This document shows, piece after piece, positions 1-8,274 of a DNA stretch of 45,238 bases. A program made the translations under genes and the position numbers. The first letter of the stretch is position 1; every line of letters begins with the position of its first letter. This DNA is from Archangiaceae bacterium. GTDB taxonomy: Bacteria; Myxococcota; Myxococcia; Myxococcales; Myxococcaceae. The DNA lies in assembly GCA_016879935.1 (NCBI GenBank), contig JAACJQ010000266.1, positions 1 through 45,238 on the forward strand, in the 5' to 3' direction. The notes under the pieces were generated by a model. It did not search any database and was not told the DNA's origin. It worked only from the letters and a program-made list of their open reading frames with translations.

Positions 1-396
1 CAGCGTGAGCTCTTCGAACTCGGCGAGCACGAAGACGGTGCGCTGCTCCTCCGAGAGTTGCTCGAGCAACCCCTGCACGAGCGTGAAGGCCTCTCGCTCT
101 TCGAGGGCCTGCGAAGGCTCGCGCGGCGAAATGCGGGGAAGGCGCGCGACCTGCGCGAGGTGCGCTTGTGAGCGCAGCTGCCCGCGCCGTTGGTCAGACG
201 CGACGCGCACTGCGATGCCACCGAGCCACGTTCGCACGGTCGAGTCACCGTTGAACTCGTCTCGCCGCCGATGGAGCACGAGGAAGACCTCTTGAACGGC
301 GTCTTCCACGTTCGCGGTCGGCACACCGAGACGCAGCAAGAGCCGCCAGACGAAGTCGACGTGCGCGTCGTACGCCGATGGAACGTCGATGCTCAC
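1..396 (-). CDS. ECF-family RNA polymerase sigma factor (3' end outside window)
   Basis: 132 codons are visible, from a GTG at 396 to the window edge, so the C-terminal part is missing. The N-terminal half reads like sigma-70 region 2: the VEDAVQEVFLVLHRR stretch is the usual core-binding helix, followed by a TVRTWLGGIAVRVA segment that matches region 2.3-2.4. After a short linker, QLSEEQRTVFVLAEFEEL is the start of region 4 (promoter -35 recognition). The GTG overlaps the TGA of the barrel gene (GTGA), so it is the last visible gene of a translationally coupled operon with that gene and two lipoproteins. No anti-sigma factor is visible; one could lie beyond the left edge. ECF identity is confident, and the regulon is unknown. 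Confidence 0.88.
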   Translation of the reverse strand, partial: MSIDVPSAYDAHVDFVWRLLLRLGVPTANVEDAVQEVFLVLHRRRDEFNGDSTVRTWLGGIAVRVASDQRRGQLRSQAHLAQVARLPRISPREPSQALEEREAFTLVQGLLEQLSEEQRTVFVLAEFEELTL

Positions 397-1238
397 CAGC
401 GCCAGCCCACCGTGAGCTGCACGTCACCCGCGAAGGCCGGCGTGGTGAACAGTGGCTGGGCGTCGTCGACGAGCGAGGGCCTCACGAGGTTCGCTCGTAC
501 TCCAGCAACGAGCACCGCTTCCAGTTGCTCCGTGAGCGCGAGGCCGGCGCGCACCTGCAGGCCCGTGGTCGCGACCGCGAGGCCCTTCGCGAGGCCGGGG
601 TAGCTCGAGAGGCGCCACGAGCCGACGGAGACCGACGCGCAGGGCCCACGGCGCGCCGGGCCGAACGACGGGAGCAGACACGCGGCGCCCTGCAGCTCGG
701 CGAGGTGGAGCACGCGCACGGCACCGACCGGTTGCGCGAACCCGACACGCACGTCGGCGGCGAAGCCGAGCAGGTCTCGACTGGCGAGGAGCGATGCGGC
801 GATGCGCGGCTCGGCTGACGGGAGCGTTCCGAGATCGAGCGCGGCGCCGAGGCCAGCAGAGAAGCGCCAGGTCTTCGGAGCGACGACGGCGGCGGGCGCG
901 GGCACCTCAGGGCTGACGGGCTTCGACTCGACGACCGCGGACGCAGGCTTCGCTTGAAAGCCACCCCGGCTGCCGAGCTGAACGAGCAGCCCGGCCGTGC
1001 GCACGGCGTCTTCACACGTGGGCACCGTGGCGCGGCGAATGCCCTCCATCGGCGCGAAGAAGATGACGGTGACGACCCATTGCGAGTCGCGCTCTTTGAG
1101 CTGCACCTCGGCGCGACCCGATGCTTCACCGACGAGCGAGACCGTGTCGGGCCGGTTGGGGCACGAGGCTGGAGCTTCCCAGTCGAGCTCGAACGCGGGA
1201 GCGGCGGACAACAGAAGTGCCGTGAGCGTGGTGATCAT
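393..1238 (-). CDS. Exported protein with probable outer-membrane beta-barrel C-terminus
   Basis: 281 residues. The start at 1238 is preferred over an upstream ATG at 1286 because it gives a short signal peptide (MITTLTALLLSAAPAFE) and an ATGA overlap with the preceding lipoprotein gene. Residues ~20-95 form a small domain with two Cys (ASCPNRP and PTCEDA). After a Pro/Ala-rich linker, residues ~125-281 alternate hydrophobic and polar residues (for example WRFSAGLGAALDLG and QVRAGLALTEQLEAVLVAG) and end in an aromatic (VGWRW), as expected for outer-membrane strands. It is coupled to an ECF sigma gene by a 4-base overlap, so it may be a surface component of that signalling operon. No specific family is recognised. 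Confidence 0.75.
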   Translation of the reverse strand: MITTLTALLLSAAPAFELDWEAPASCPNRPDTVSLVGEASGRAEVQLKERDSQWVVTVIFFAPMEGIRRATVPTCEDAVRTAGLLVQLGSRGGFQAKPASAVVESKPVSPEVPAPAAVVAPKTWRFSAGLGAALDLGTLPSAEPRIAASLLASRDLLGFAADVRVGFAQPVGAVRVLHLAELQGAACLLPSFGPARRGPCASVSVGSWRLSSYPGLAKGLAVATTGLQVRAGLALTEQLEAVLVAGVRANLVRPSLVDDAQPLFTTPAFAGDVQLTVGWRW

Positions 1239-2590
1239 CGGGCAATGAACTGCAGTTCGCGGGGAGAGATGAAACGAACGACCCACCGTTTCGTGACGAT
1301 GAGCCGCGGGTCACCGAAGTGTCGGTAGACGATGTGGTCCCGATGAATGACCGCTTCTGAAATGATGAACCGATTGTTCGGACCCAACGAGGTTCGAACG
1401 ACGCTCGGCTCGTCGATTGATGGCGACGTCCCCATCCAGAACCCGGTTCGAGCATGAAGCAGTCGGCCGCGACTCAGTGGCAACTCCAAGAGCTGTATGG
1501 CGTCGTTGTAGCCGTCATAGGCGAGTGCGTGCTGCGCGGTTGCACTCACGAGACGACGCCCGAACAGCGGGCAGGTCTGAATGGCCCCGCAGACGGTGGT
1601 GGTGCAACCGGGCTCGTAGCTGCACATGTCGGCACCCCACACCTTGTCTGGCGGCTCTGGAAGAAGGACCTGGAGGGTGTCGCTGGTGCCCAATTGCAGG
1701 CCGGCGGTCACGACTTCCTTCGAGAACGAGCCACCGTCCCACGTGAAGTGGACGAGGTCGGTTCCAATGACTGAGGTCACCTGTGTCTCGTCGACGCGAC
1801 AGAGGAAGCACGTGGTGGTGCCCGCCGCGTCGAAGGTGCCAGTCGAGACGAGCCCGCCAGGAGTGTCGAGCCAGCGCTCGACGAGGGTTGTTGGCGAGCG
1901 CAACGTCCACAGAACGTTCCCTGTCCAGACCGCAAGTCTGTCATTCGCCGAGAGCGTCTGTTCGATTCCTGCGTCGGAGCCGTACACGACAAACTGGTTC
2001 TGGCCGGCAACCAGCAGCCGCCCACTCGGAGTGACCGTTCGTGCCTCGTCGACCCGGTCTGGGTAGCGGCGCACGAAGCCCGCGTCGAAGTCGAACTGCT
2101 CGTCGGTCAGAAGCTCTCTCGTCTGCATCGAATTGTTCGCGTTGAGGGTGAGCACCCACGCGCCGAGCGTCGAAGGTGTGATCTCGACCGTCGCCGACCC
2201 GTCAGCGTTCGGCCGCGTGACGACCGACACACCAGGCTCCGAAGAGAACGACGCCGTCGCACACCCTGGAAACACGAACCGCCTCGTCGTCTTCGCGAGG
2301 AAGAGGCCCAGGTTTTCGGGAACGGAGCACGGGCCCGGAATCACCCCTGCATCGAAGCCCGCATCCACGGCGCTTCCGGCGTCAACTGGGCTGCCCGCGT
2401 CTTCGGTCGTTCCCGCATCCACTCCGCCGTCATCGGAGTCGGGATGAGGAATCTCGACTGGAACCACGCACGACGCACTGACGAGAGCGGCAAAGAGAAT
2501 CGAGAAGCGCACGTTCCTGAGTGGCCGACCCCGGGCCCCTTCGTCACTCAATCGCTTCCCCGGACTCAGTCGAACGAGCGCGGCGATCAT
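1235..2590 (-). CDS. Lipoprotein, paralogue of the adjacent upstream gene (Ig-like plus propeller-like)
   Basis: 451 residues from the ATG at 2590, which overlaps the stop of the upstream paralogue (ATGA). A lipobox ends in LVSASC; a GTG at 2512 would give a more normal short signal peptide (VRFSILFAALVSASC) and is a real alternative start. After the Cys comes a Ser/Asp/Ala-Gly linker with repeated DAG units, typical of myxobacterial lipoproteins. Next is a small beta domain (FVFPGCATASFSSEPGVSVV) resembling a bacterial Ig-like fold, then a long beta-rich region with repeated W/L-G-L blocks suggestive of a propeller. A C-x2-C motif (CFLCR) and other Cys suggest disulfides. It ends one base past the barrel start, in the ECF operon. 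Function unknown. Confidence 0.8.
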   Translation of the reverse strand: MIAALVRLSPGKRLSDEGARGRPLRNVRFSILFAALVSASCVVPVEIPHPDSDDGGVDAGTTEDAGSPVDAGSAVDAGFDAGVIPGPCSVPENLGLFLAKTTRRFVFPGCATASFSSEPGVSVVTRPNADGSATVEITPSTLGAWVLTLNANNSMQTRELLTDEQFDFDAGFVRRYPDRVDEARTVTPSGRLLVAGQNQFVVYGSDAGIEQTLSANDRLAVWTGNVLWTLRSPTTLVERWLDTPGGLVSTGTFDAAGTTTCFLCRVDETQVTSVIGTDLVHFTWDGGSFSKEVVTAGLQLGTSDTLQVLLPEPPDKVWGADMCSYEPGCTTTVCGAIQTCPLFGRRLVSATAQHALAYDGYNDAIQLLELPLSRGRLLHARTGFWMGTSPSIDEPSVVRTSLGPNNRFIISEAVIHRDHIVYRHFGDPRLIVTKRWVVRFISPRELQFIAR

Positions 2591-3831
2591 CGGCGAATGA
2601 ACTGCGCTTCACGGGGCGTGAGGAACCGGACGATCCAGCGGTTGGTGATGACGTAGGTGTCTGCTCGACCCGGGTAATCGAGCCTGAGGAGCCGATTTCG
2701 ATGAGGGATGATCTCGCTGGCGATGCCATCGCCGCGATCGATCACCACGCGCTCGTCTTTCGAGCGCGACACTCGAGTGGTGCCGCCGAACGTCCAGTCC
2801 ACACGTCGCCGCTTGCTCAGCGGGAGCTCCCAGAGACCAAGCATGCCGTCGGGCCCGGTGAGGACGATGGCGTGTGCGTCATCGGCCCAGAGCATCAGCG
2901 CGTCGCCGGGGCGATAGACGCAGGCCTGAATCGCCGGGCAGAGGGTGCTGGTGCAGCCGCGCTCGTACGAGCAGAAGTCGTCAGCCCACACCTTGTCGGT
3001 TCCGTCACGAATCAGCCGATTGAACTGACTCTGCAGTTGAATGCCCTGACTGACGATCTGCCTCGCTGAGACGCCCGCGTCCCACGTGAACTGCACCAGG
3101 TCGTTGCTGATCATCGTTTCGATCTGGTTCTCCTCGACACGACAGAACACACAGTAGCTGTGGTTCGTCACGTCGATGGTGCCCTCCGAGACGAGACCAG
3201 CGGGCGTGTCGACCCAGCGTTCGACTTTCTGGTCGAGGCCGGGTCGTAGAGCCCAGAGCGTGTTGCCTGCCCACGCGAACGAGGAGACGCTCGCGTTGAT
3301 GGTCTGCTCGACCCCACCGTCGCGGCCGTAGACGGCGAACTGCTCCTGGTTCAACGCGACCAGCAGACGCCCACTGGGTGACACGGTGCGAACGAAGGCG
3401 TCGAGCCGGTCGGGATAACGAACGAAGAAGCCAGCGTCGGCGTCGTACTCAGCCCCGGTGACGACATCTCTCGTCTGGGTCGAGTCGTTCGCGACGAGGG
3501 TGAGGACCCAGATGCCAACCTGCGAAGGCGTGATCTCGACCGTCGCCGACCCGTCTGCGTTCGGCCGGGTCACGACCGAGACGCCAGGCTCCGAGGAGAA
3601 CGTCGCGGTCGCGCAGCCAGGGAATTCGAACACCCGCGTACGACCAGCGACGAGAGGGCCGAGGTCGTCGGGAACGGAGCACGGGCCCGAAACGACCCCA
3701 GAACCAGATCCGGGCTGAGGGACGTCGACTGGAACCACGCACGACGCGCTGACGAGGGCCGTGACGAGAATGGAAAGGCGCACGTGCCTGTGTGGCCGAC
3801 CGACGCGCCTTTCGTCAATCGGTCGATTCAT
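2587..3831 (-). CDS. Lipoprotein, paralogue of the adjacent downstream gene
   Basis: 414 residues from ATG 3831; a GTG at 3783 would give a compact signal peptide (VRLSILVTALVSASC). It shares its lipobox, the FPGCATATFSSEPGVSVVTRP block, the PSGRLLVA block, the CVFCR motif and the C-terminal RWIVRF-PREAQFI block with the next gene, so the two are a tandem duplication that has diverged. The DAG linker is much shorter here (GSGSG). The last four bases overlap the start of the second copy. Only 41 bases separate it from the upstream flavodoxin-like gene on the same strand, so that gene may belong to the same transcript. The role is unknown; a surface sensor or substrate-binding part of the ECF system is an inference from position only. 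Confidence 0.82.
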   Translation of the reverse strand: MNRPIDERRVGRPHRHVRLSILVTALVSASCVVPVDVPQPGSGSGVVSGPCSVPDDLGPLVAGRTRVFEFPGCATATFSSEPGVSVVTRPNADGSATVEITPSQVGIWVLTLVANDSTQTRDVVTGAEYDADAGFFVRYPDRLDAFVRTVSPSGRLLVALNQEQFAVYGRDGGVEQTINASVSSFAWAGNTLWALRPGLDQKVERWVDTPAGLVSEGTIDVTNHSYCVFCRVEENQIETMISNDLVQFTWDAGVSARQIVSQGIQLQSQFNRLIRDGTDKVWADDFCSYERGCTSTLCPAIQACVYRPGDALMLWADDAHAIVLTGPDGMLGLWELPLSKRRRVDWTFGGTTRVSRSKDERVVIDRGDGIASEIIPHRNRLLRLDYPGRADTYVITNRWIVRFLTPREAQFIRR

Positions 3832-3872
3832 GGGGAGGCTCGAGCCACCACTTCGTCAATGCCGCGTCGTCG

Positions 3873-4403
3873 TCAATGAGCGTTCGCCGCCACCGAACGA
3901 GCCCACGCCGTCGCGCGCTCGACCTCTCCCGCGAGGAGCGGTCCATCGGAGCCCTTCACGAGAAAGTGCTCAGGTTTCGCCACGAGGTTGAAGCCTTTGT
4001 CCTTCAGCGCTGCGGCTTCACCCTTCGCTGCCGACCCAACGACGAACCAGCCCAGCTTCACGCCCGTGTCGAACGCCGCCGCATCGACATGCGCGGTGCT
4101 GAACTCGAGCTGCTGCAACCACTCGCGCAACCCGACTCCGCTGCCCTCGAACTTCCAGCCCTTCTCCTTCGCCTGTTTCTCGGCATCGGCGCGCGTGCCC
4201 GGCCTCGTCATGCCGAACGCATGAATCGGGCCGCCCGCGACGACCAGACTTGCGTCGCCCACGGAAGGATTTGCATGCGACACCTCAAGCACCTGCACCT
4301 CGTAGAAGGGCTCGAGGCCGGCGCCGATGGCCTCTGCGACCTTCCGCGTGTTTCCGAAGAGCGATTCGTAGACGACGAGGGCCTTCTTGCGTGTCTCGGT
4401 CAT
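3873..4403 (-). CDS. Flavodoxin-like protein
   Basis: 176 residues. The ATG at 4403 is chosen because the flavodoxin fold begins at once (MTETRKKALVVYESLFGNTR); the longer upstream reading frame lacks protein-like sequence. The ESLFGNTRKVAEAI segment is the FMN-phosphate loop, and LVVAGGPIHAFGM is the region that normally holds the isoalloxazine-contacting loop. The C-terminal half (GWFVVGSAAKGEAAALKDKGFNLV) matches the later strand and helix of the fold. It is likely a soluble FMN electron carrier or FMN-binding oxidoreductase. It is divergent from the livK-like gene (152-base gap) and 41 bases upstream of the lipoprotein/sigma operon, so it may be that operon's first gene. Confidence 0.85.
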   Translation of the reverse strand: MTETRKKALVVYESLFGNTRKVAEAIGAGLEPFYEVQVLEVSHANPSVGDASLVVAGGPIHAFGMTRPGTRADAEKQAKEKGWKFEGSGVGLREWLQQLEFSTAHVDAAAFDTGVKLGWFVVGSAAKGEAAALKDKGFNLVAKPEHFLVKGSDGPLLAGEVERATAWARSVAANAH

Positions 4404-4555
4404 GGCGTGCCTCCACGACAGCGCTCCAGCAACTCGCGTGCTCGTCCTGCTGGTGGCGCCTTCGCGGTGACGCAGAGCACGAGCGGCCGCTCCGTCGTCG
4501 TTGACCCCCCACCTCACGACCCGTACAAGCCGCGCGCCTCTCAAAGGAGCTCTGC

Positions 4556-5767
4556 ATGCGTCTGTCCCTGCTGCTCGCCTGTGCAGCCGTTCTCACCATC
4601 GGCTGCGAGAAGAAGACTTCGACCGACCCGAAGCCTGCAGAGGTCAAGCAGCCGGTCGCCGACACGAAGCCCGCCGAGCCCGCGAAGCCGCCCGAGGCGA
4701 AGCCCGCCGAAGACGTGCTGCTCCTCGGAGAGGTCGGCTCGCTCACCGGCAGTGAAGCCGCCTTCGGCATCTCGACCCGCGACGGCATCGCCATGGCCAT
4801 CGACGAAGCGAACGAGGCCGGCGGCGTGAAGGGCAAGAAGCTCGCGGTGCGCGTCTACGACGACCAGTCGAAGCCCGAAGAGGCCGCCAGCGCCGTCACG
4901 CGCCTCATCACGCAAGACAAGGTGCTCGTGATTCTCGGAGAGGTCGCCTCGTCGAACTCGCTCGCCATGGCGCCCAAGGCCCAGGAGGCAAAGACGCCGA
5001 TGATCAGCCCCTCGTCGACCAACCCCAAGGTGACCGAGATCGGCGACTACATCTTCCGCGTCTGCTTCATCGACCCGTTCCAGGGCTTCGTGATGGCGAA
5101 GTACTCGCGCGAAGAGCTGAAGTTCAACAACGTCGCCATCCTCACCGACAAGCGCAGCGCGTACTCCGAGGGCCTCACCGAGGTCTTCCAGAAGAAGTTC
5201 GCCGAGCTCGGCGGGAAGATCGTCGGCGTGGAGTCGTACTCCAAGGGCGACACCGACTTCCGCGCGCAGCTCACCAACATCAAGAAGCTCAAAGCGCAGG
5301 GCCTGTACGTGCCCGGCTACTACCAGGACGTCGCGGTCATCGCGGAGCAGGCGAAGGAGCTCGGCCTCAAGGTGACGATGATGGGCGGCGACGGTTGGGA
5401 CTCGGCCAAGCTGTTCGAGCTCGGCGGCACCTCGGTGGTGGGCAGCTACGTGTCGAACCACTACTCGGCCGACGACCCGAGCCCGCGCGTGCAGGAGTTC
5501 ATCAAGAAGTACCAGGCCCGCTACAAGACGACGCCCGACTCGCTCGCGGCGCTCGGCTACGACGCGGCGCGGGTGGCCATCGAGGCGATGAAGCGGGCTC
5601 CCGAGCTGACGGGCCCGGCGATTCGCGATCAGATCGCCATCACGAAGGACTTCCCCGGCGTGGCGGGCACCATCACCCTCGACGAGAAGCGCAACCCGGT
5701 GAAGCCGGCCGTCGTGCTCAAGGTCGAAGAGGGCAAGTTCAAGTACGTCTCGACCGTCGCACCGTGA
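4556..5767 (+). CDS. Branched-chain amino acid ABC transporter substrate-binding lipoprotein
   Basis: 403 residues with signal peptide and lipobox (LTIGC, Cys17), then a Lys/Pro/Glu-rich tether to ~residue 55. The rest is a type I periplasmic-binding (Peripla_BP_6/LivK) fold: it starts with LLLGEVGSLTGSEAAFGIS and continues with EANEAGGVKGKKLAVRVYDDQ, SPSSTNPKVTE and TKDFPGVAGTITLDEKRNP, all standard for this family. A clear Shine-Dalgarno (AAAGGAG, 4543-4549) precedes the ATG. The LivH-like permease gene starts 10 bases downstream. Ligand specificity cannot be told from sequence: members bind Leu/Ile/Val, other amino acids or amides. Confidence 0.93.
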   Translation: MRLSLLLACAAVLTIGCEKKTSTDPKPAEVKQPVADTKPAEPAKPPEAKPAEDVLLLGEVGSLTGSEAAFGISTRDGIAMAIDEANEAGGVKGKKLAVRVYDDQSKPEEAASAVTRLITQDKVLVILGEVASSNSLAMAPKAQEAKTPMISPSSTNPKVTEIGDYIFRVCFIDPFQGFVMAKYSREELKFNNVAILTDKRSAYSEGLTEVFQKKFAELGGKIVGVESYSKGDTDFRAQLTNIKKLKAQGLYVPGYYQDVAVIAEQAKELGLKVTMMGGDGWDSAKLFELGGTSVVGSYVSNHYSADDPSPRVQEFIKKYQARYKTTPDSLAALGYDAARVAIEAMKRAPELTGPAIRDQIAITKDFPGVAGTITLDEKRNPVKPAVVLKVEEGKFKYVSTVAP

Positions 5768-5777
5768 AATTGGAGCG

Positions 5778-6800
5778 ATGATCTACGACCTCGCCCAGCA
5801 CCTGATCAACGCGATCGCCGCAGGCACCATCTACGCCCTGGTCGCCCTCGGCTACACGATGGTCTACGGCGTGCTGAAGCTGATCAACTTCGCGCACGGC
5901 GACGTGATGATGGTCGGCGTGTACGTCGGCTACGCGGTCGCGTTCCTGCTCGGCAAAGAGGCGTCGACCTCGCTGCTCGGGTTCCTCGCGGTGTTCCTGG
6001 TCGCGATGCTGGTGTGCGCGCTCATCGGCTTCCTCATCGAGCGGTTCGCGTACCGGCCGCTGCGCGAGAAGCCGCGGCTCACGTCGCTCATCACGGCCAT
6101 CGGCATTTCGTTCGCGCTGTCGTACGGGTTTCAGCTCGACGCGACGGTGTCGAAGGTGCGCGACGAGGTGACGGGCACGGAGTCGTGGAAGCTGACGTCG
6201 ACGCCGTGCGCGGCGAACAGTGAGTGCGTGACGTTGCTCCCCGGAGCAGCGGCGCGGCGCTTTCCCACCATCATCGAGTCGGTCGAGTGGCTGAAGTTCT
6301 CGAGCGACGACGAGGTGAGTGAGGTGCGGTTGCTGAACTGGCAGGTGATGAGCTTCCTCATCGCGGTCGGGTTGATGGTCGCCCTGCAGGTGCTCGTGTA
6401 CCGGACGAAGTTCGGCAAGGCGATGCGAGCGGTGTCGCATGACCATCGCACCGCGGCCCTGCTCGGCATTCCCGTCGATACGGTCATCGCCGGCACGTTC
6501 ATGCTCGGGTCGGCGCTCGCAGCAGGAGCGGGCATTCTGTACGCCATCAAGGACAAGCAGGTTCAGCCGCTGATGGGCATGTACGTGGGCCTGAAGGCGT
6601 TCGTCGCAGCGGTCATCGGCGGCATCGGGAACTTGAAAGGCGCCGTCACGGGAGCGCTGCTGCTCGGCCTCTGTGAAGAAGGCGTCGTGTGGTTCGGCAG
6701 CTCGTCGTGGCGTGACGCGGTGGCGTTCGGGTTTCTGATCATCGTGCTGCTGTTCAGGCCCGAAGGTCTGTTCGGTCGCGCCGTCGCCGAGAAGGTGTGA
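5778..6800 (+). CDS. livH: Branched-chain amino acid ABC transporter permease, LivH type
   Basis: 340 residues of an integral membrane permease. The N-terminus (INAIAAGTIYALVALGYTMVYGVLKLINFAHGD, given here only for its key GTIYAL and NFAHGD blocks) is diagnostic of LivH. The later RAVSHD and AAVIGGIGNLKGA blocks are the conserved cytoplasmic EAA-type loop and a C-terminal helix. It is about 30 residues longer than Escherichia coli LivH because residues ~125-185 hold a polar insertion containing two Cys (TPCAANSEC) that should face the periplasm. No livM, livG or livF gene follows: the next gene is convergent and begins three bases after the stop. The partners must be elsewhere, or the system is incomplete. 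Confidence 0.92.
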   Translation: MIYDLAQHLINAIAAGTIYALVALGYTMVYGVLKLINFAHGDVMMVGVYVGYAVAFLLGKEASTSLLGFLAVFLVAMLVCALIGFLIERFAYRPLREKPRLTSLITAIGISFALSYGFQLDATVSKVRDEVTGTESWKLTSTPCAANSECVTLLPGAAARRFPTIIESVEWLKFSSDDEVSEVRLLNWQVMSFLIAVGLMVALQVLVYRTKFGKAMRAVSHDHRTAALLGIPVDTVIAGTFMLGSALAAGAGILYAIKDKQVQPLMGMYVGLKAFVAAVIGGIGNLKGAVTGALLLGLCEEGVVWFGSSSWRDAVAFGFLIIVLLFRPEGLFGRAVAEKV

Positions 6801-6803
6801 CGC

Positions 6804-7331
6804 TCAGCGCTTGTACGTCGCCGTCAGCTTCGCCTTCCCGAGCGCGTTCGCGTTCAGGAAGTAGCCAATCATCGCGGCGGTCGCGTCGTCGGGCACCTCG
6901 AGCTTGTCGACCTTCAACGCGAACACCGTCACCACGTAGTGGTGCGCCTTGTCTTTGGGCGGCGGGCAGGCGCCACCGAACCCCTTGGCGCCGAAGTCGG
7001 TGCGGCCCAGCTTCGCGCCCTCGGGCGCCTTGTCCTTCAGGTCGGCGGCGAGCGACGTCGTCGTCGCGGGAACGTCGTAGACGACCCAGTGCCACCAGCC
7101 GCTGCCCGTCGGCGCGTCAGGGTCGTAGATGGTGACGGCGAAGCTCTTCGTTCCTTCGGGCGCGTTCTTCCAGCTCAGCTGCGGAGACTGGTTGTCACCC
7201 GTGCAGCCCATGCCGTTGAACACCTGCGCGTTCGACAGCGACTTCCCATCCTTCACGGTCTCGCTGGTGACGGTGAACGGTGCGGCGACGGCCGAGAACG
7301 AAACGAGCGCGGCGAAGAAGATGACTCTCAT
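6804..7331 (-). CDS. YbhB/YbcL-family (PEBP, Raf kinase inhibitor-like) exported protein
   Basis: 175 residues. The ATG at 7331 gives a clean Sec signal peptide (MRVIFFAALVSFSAVAAPF), so the longer frame is not used. Family blocks are all present: FNGMGCTGDNQSPQLSW, the anion-pocket motif DPDAPTGSGWWHWVVYDVP, and GGACPPPKDKAHHYVVTVFAL. PEBP proteins bind small anionic or phospho-ligands; no enzyme activity is established for most bacterial members. The protein should be periplasmic. It is convergent with livH, with only a three-base gap and no room for an intergenic terminator. Confidence 0.93.
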   Translation of the reverse strand: MRVIFFAALVSFSAVAAPFTVTSETVKDGKSLSNAQVFNGMGCTGDNQSPQLSWKNAPEGTKSFAVTIYDPDAPTGSGWWHWVVYDVPATTTSLAADLKDKAPEGAKLGRTDFGAKGFGGACPPPKDKAHHYVVTVFALKVDKLEVPDDATAAMIGYFLNANALGKAKLTATYKR

Positions 7332-7416
7332 CGGTGACTCCCTGGGTGCTGCGAGGTGGGAGCCCTTCATGTCGCCAACCCGTTTCGCTGCGCGCTCACA
7401 AAGCGTCACGAACCGC

Positions 7417-8202
7417 TCAGCGTTTGACCGTCATCGGGTCGACGCCGAAGCGCGCTTCGAACTGGCGAGAGAACGCATGCACCGACCGATACCCGCTCTG
7501 CGCCGCCACCGTCTTGAGCGGCAACGTGCGTGTCTGGAGCAGCGCCACCGCGTGATGCAGCCGCGCCTCGGTGACGACCTCACGCAGCGACGTGTCCTCC
7601 GACGCCAGCTTGCGCCGCAGCGTCGCGCCCGAGACGTGGAGCAGCCGCTCGAGCATCGCCGAGCTCCACGGCCGCGCCGGCGCCTCGCTCACCAGCGCAC
7701 GAACGCGCGCCTCGAGCCGCTCCTCACGCGCGTCGAGGAACCCGCTGTGCCCCGCACGCACGAGCGCGAGCATCAGCCCGAGAATCGCGTGGTCCTGCCG
7801 GGCGGAGTCGGAGGCGTCGTTGGCGAGCAGCGCACGCAGCTCGGGCTCGATGACCGCACGCTCGCCACGCGTCACCCGCCGCGGGTCGGTCGACCGGATC
7901 TTCTGTGACACGAGGGTTCGCGCGATGTCGACGAGCTCCCAGCGAAAGACGATGGCCCAGCCGCGATAGGGCTCGGTGGCGGTCGGCAGGTTCTCGACGT
8001 CGGCGGCGCTCGCGCGGTGCACCGCGAAGAACTGGCCCGCCTCGCAGCGCTGGTCATCGAGCCGCTTCGCGCCCGACAAGACGACGACGATGAGCGGTGA
8101 ATCGAAGCGCACGGCCCGCAACGCGTACGACCTGGTGGCGAAGATGACGCCCGTCGAGGGCTCGCTGGGAACGTCGACCGGCGCCAGGGGAGTCGAGGCC
8201 AT
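7417..8202 (-). CDS. AraC-family transcriptional regulator
   Basis: 261 residues from ATG 8202. The C-terminal ~95 residues carry the two helix-turn-helix motifs: SSAMLERLLHVSGATLRRKL and the second LKTVAAQSGYRSVHAFSRQF, followed by the FGVDPMTVKR end that matches AraC/XylS proteins. The N-terminal half contains LIVVVLSGAKRL and RCEAGQFFAVHRAS stretches resembling a small cupin-like sensing domain, but ligand residues cannot be assigned. It is divergent from the thioesterase gene with 72 bases between the starts, so it may control that gene; this is inference from arrangement only. Confidence 0.9.
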   Translation of the reverse strand: MASTPLAPVDVPSEPSTGVIFATRSYALRAVRFDSPLIVVVLSGAKRLDDQRCEAGQFFAVHRASAADVENLPTATEPYRGWAIVFRWELVDIARTLVSQKIRSTDPRRVTRGERAVIEPELRALLANDASDSARQDHAILGLMLALVRAGHSGFLDAREERLEARVRALVSEAPARPWSSAMLERLLHVSGATLRRKLASEDTSLREVVTEARLHHAVALLQTRTLPLKTVAAQSGYRSVHAFSRQFEARFGVDPMTVKR

Positions 8203-8274
8203 TGGTGCTTCACTATTCGCGCGCCGCCACGAACGCGAGCCCCTGGACGACGTCGGTGACATGGTGCGCGCCCG

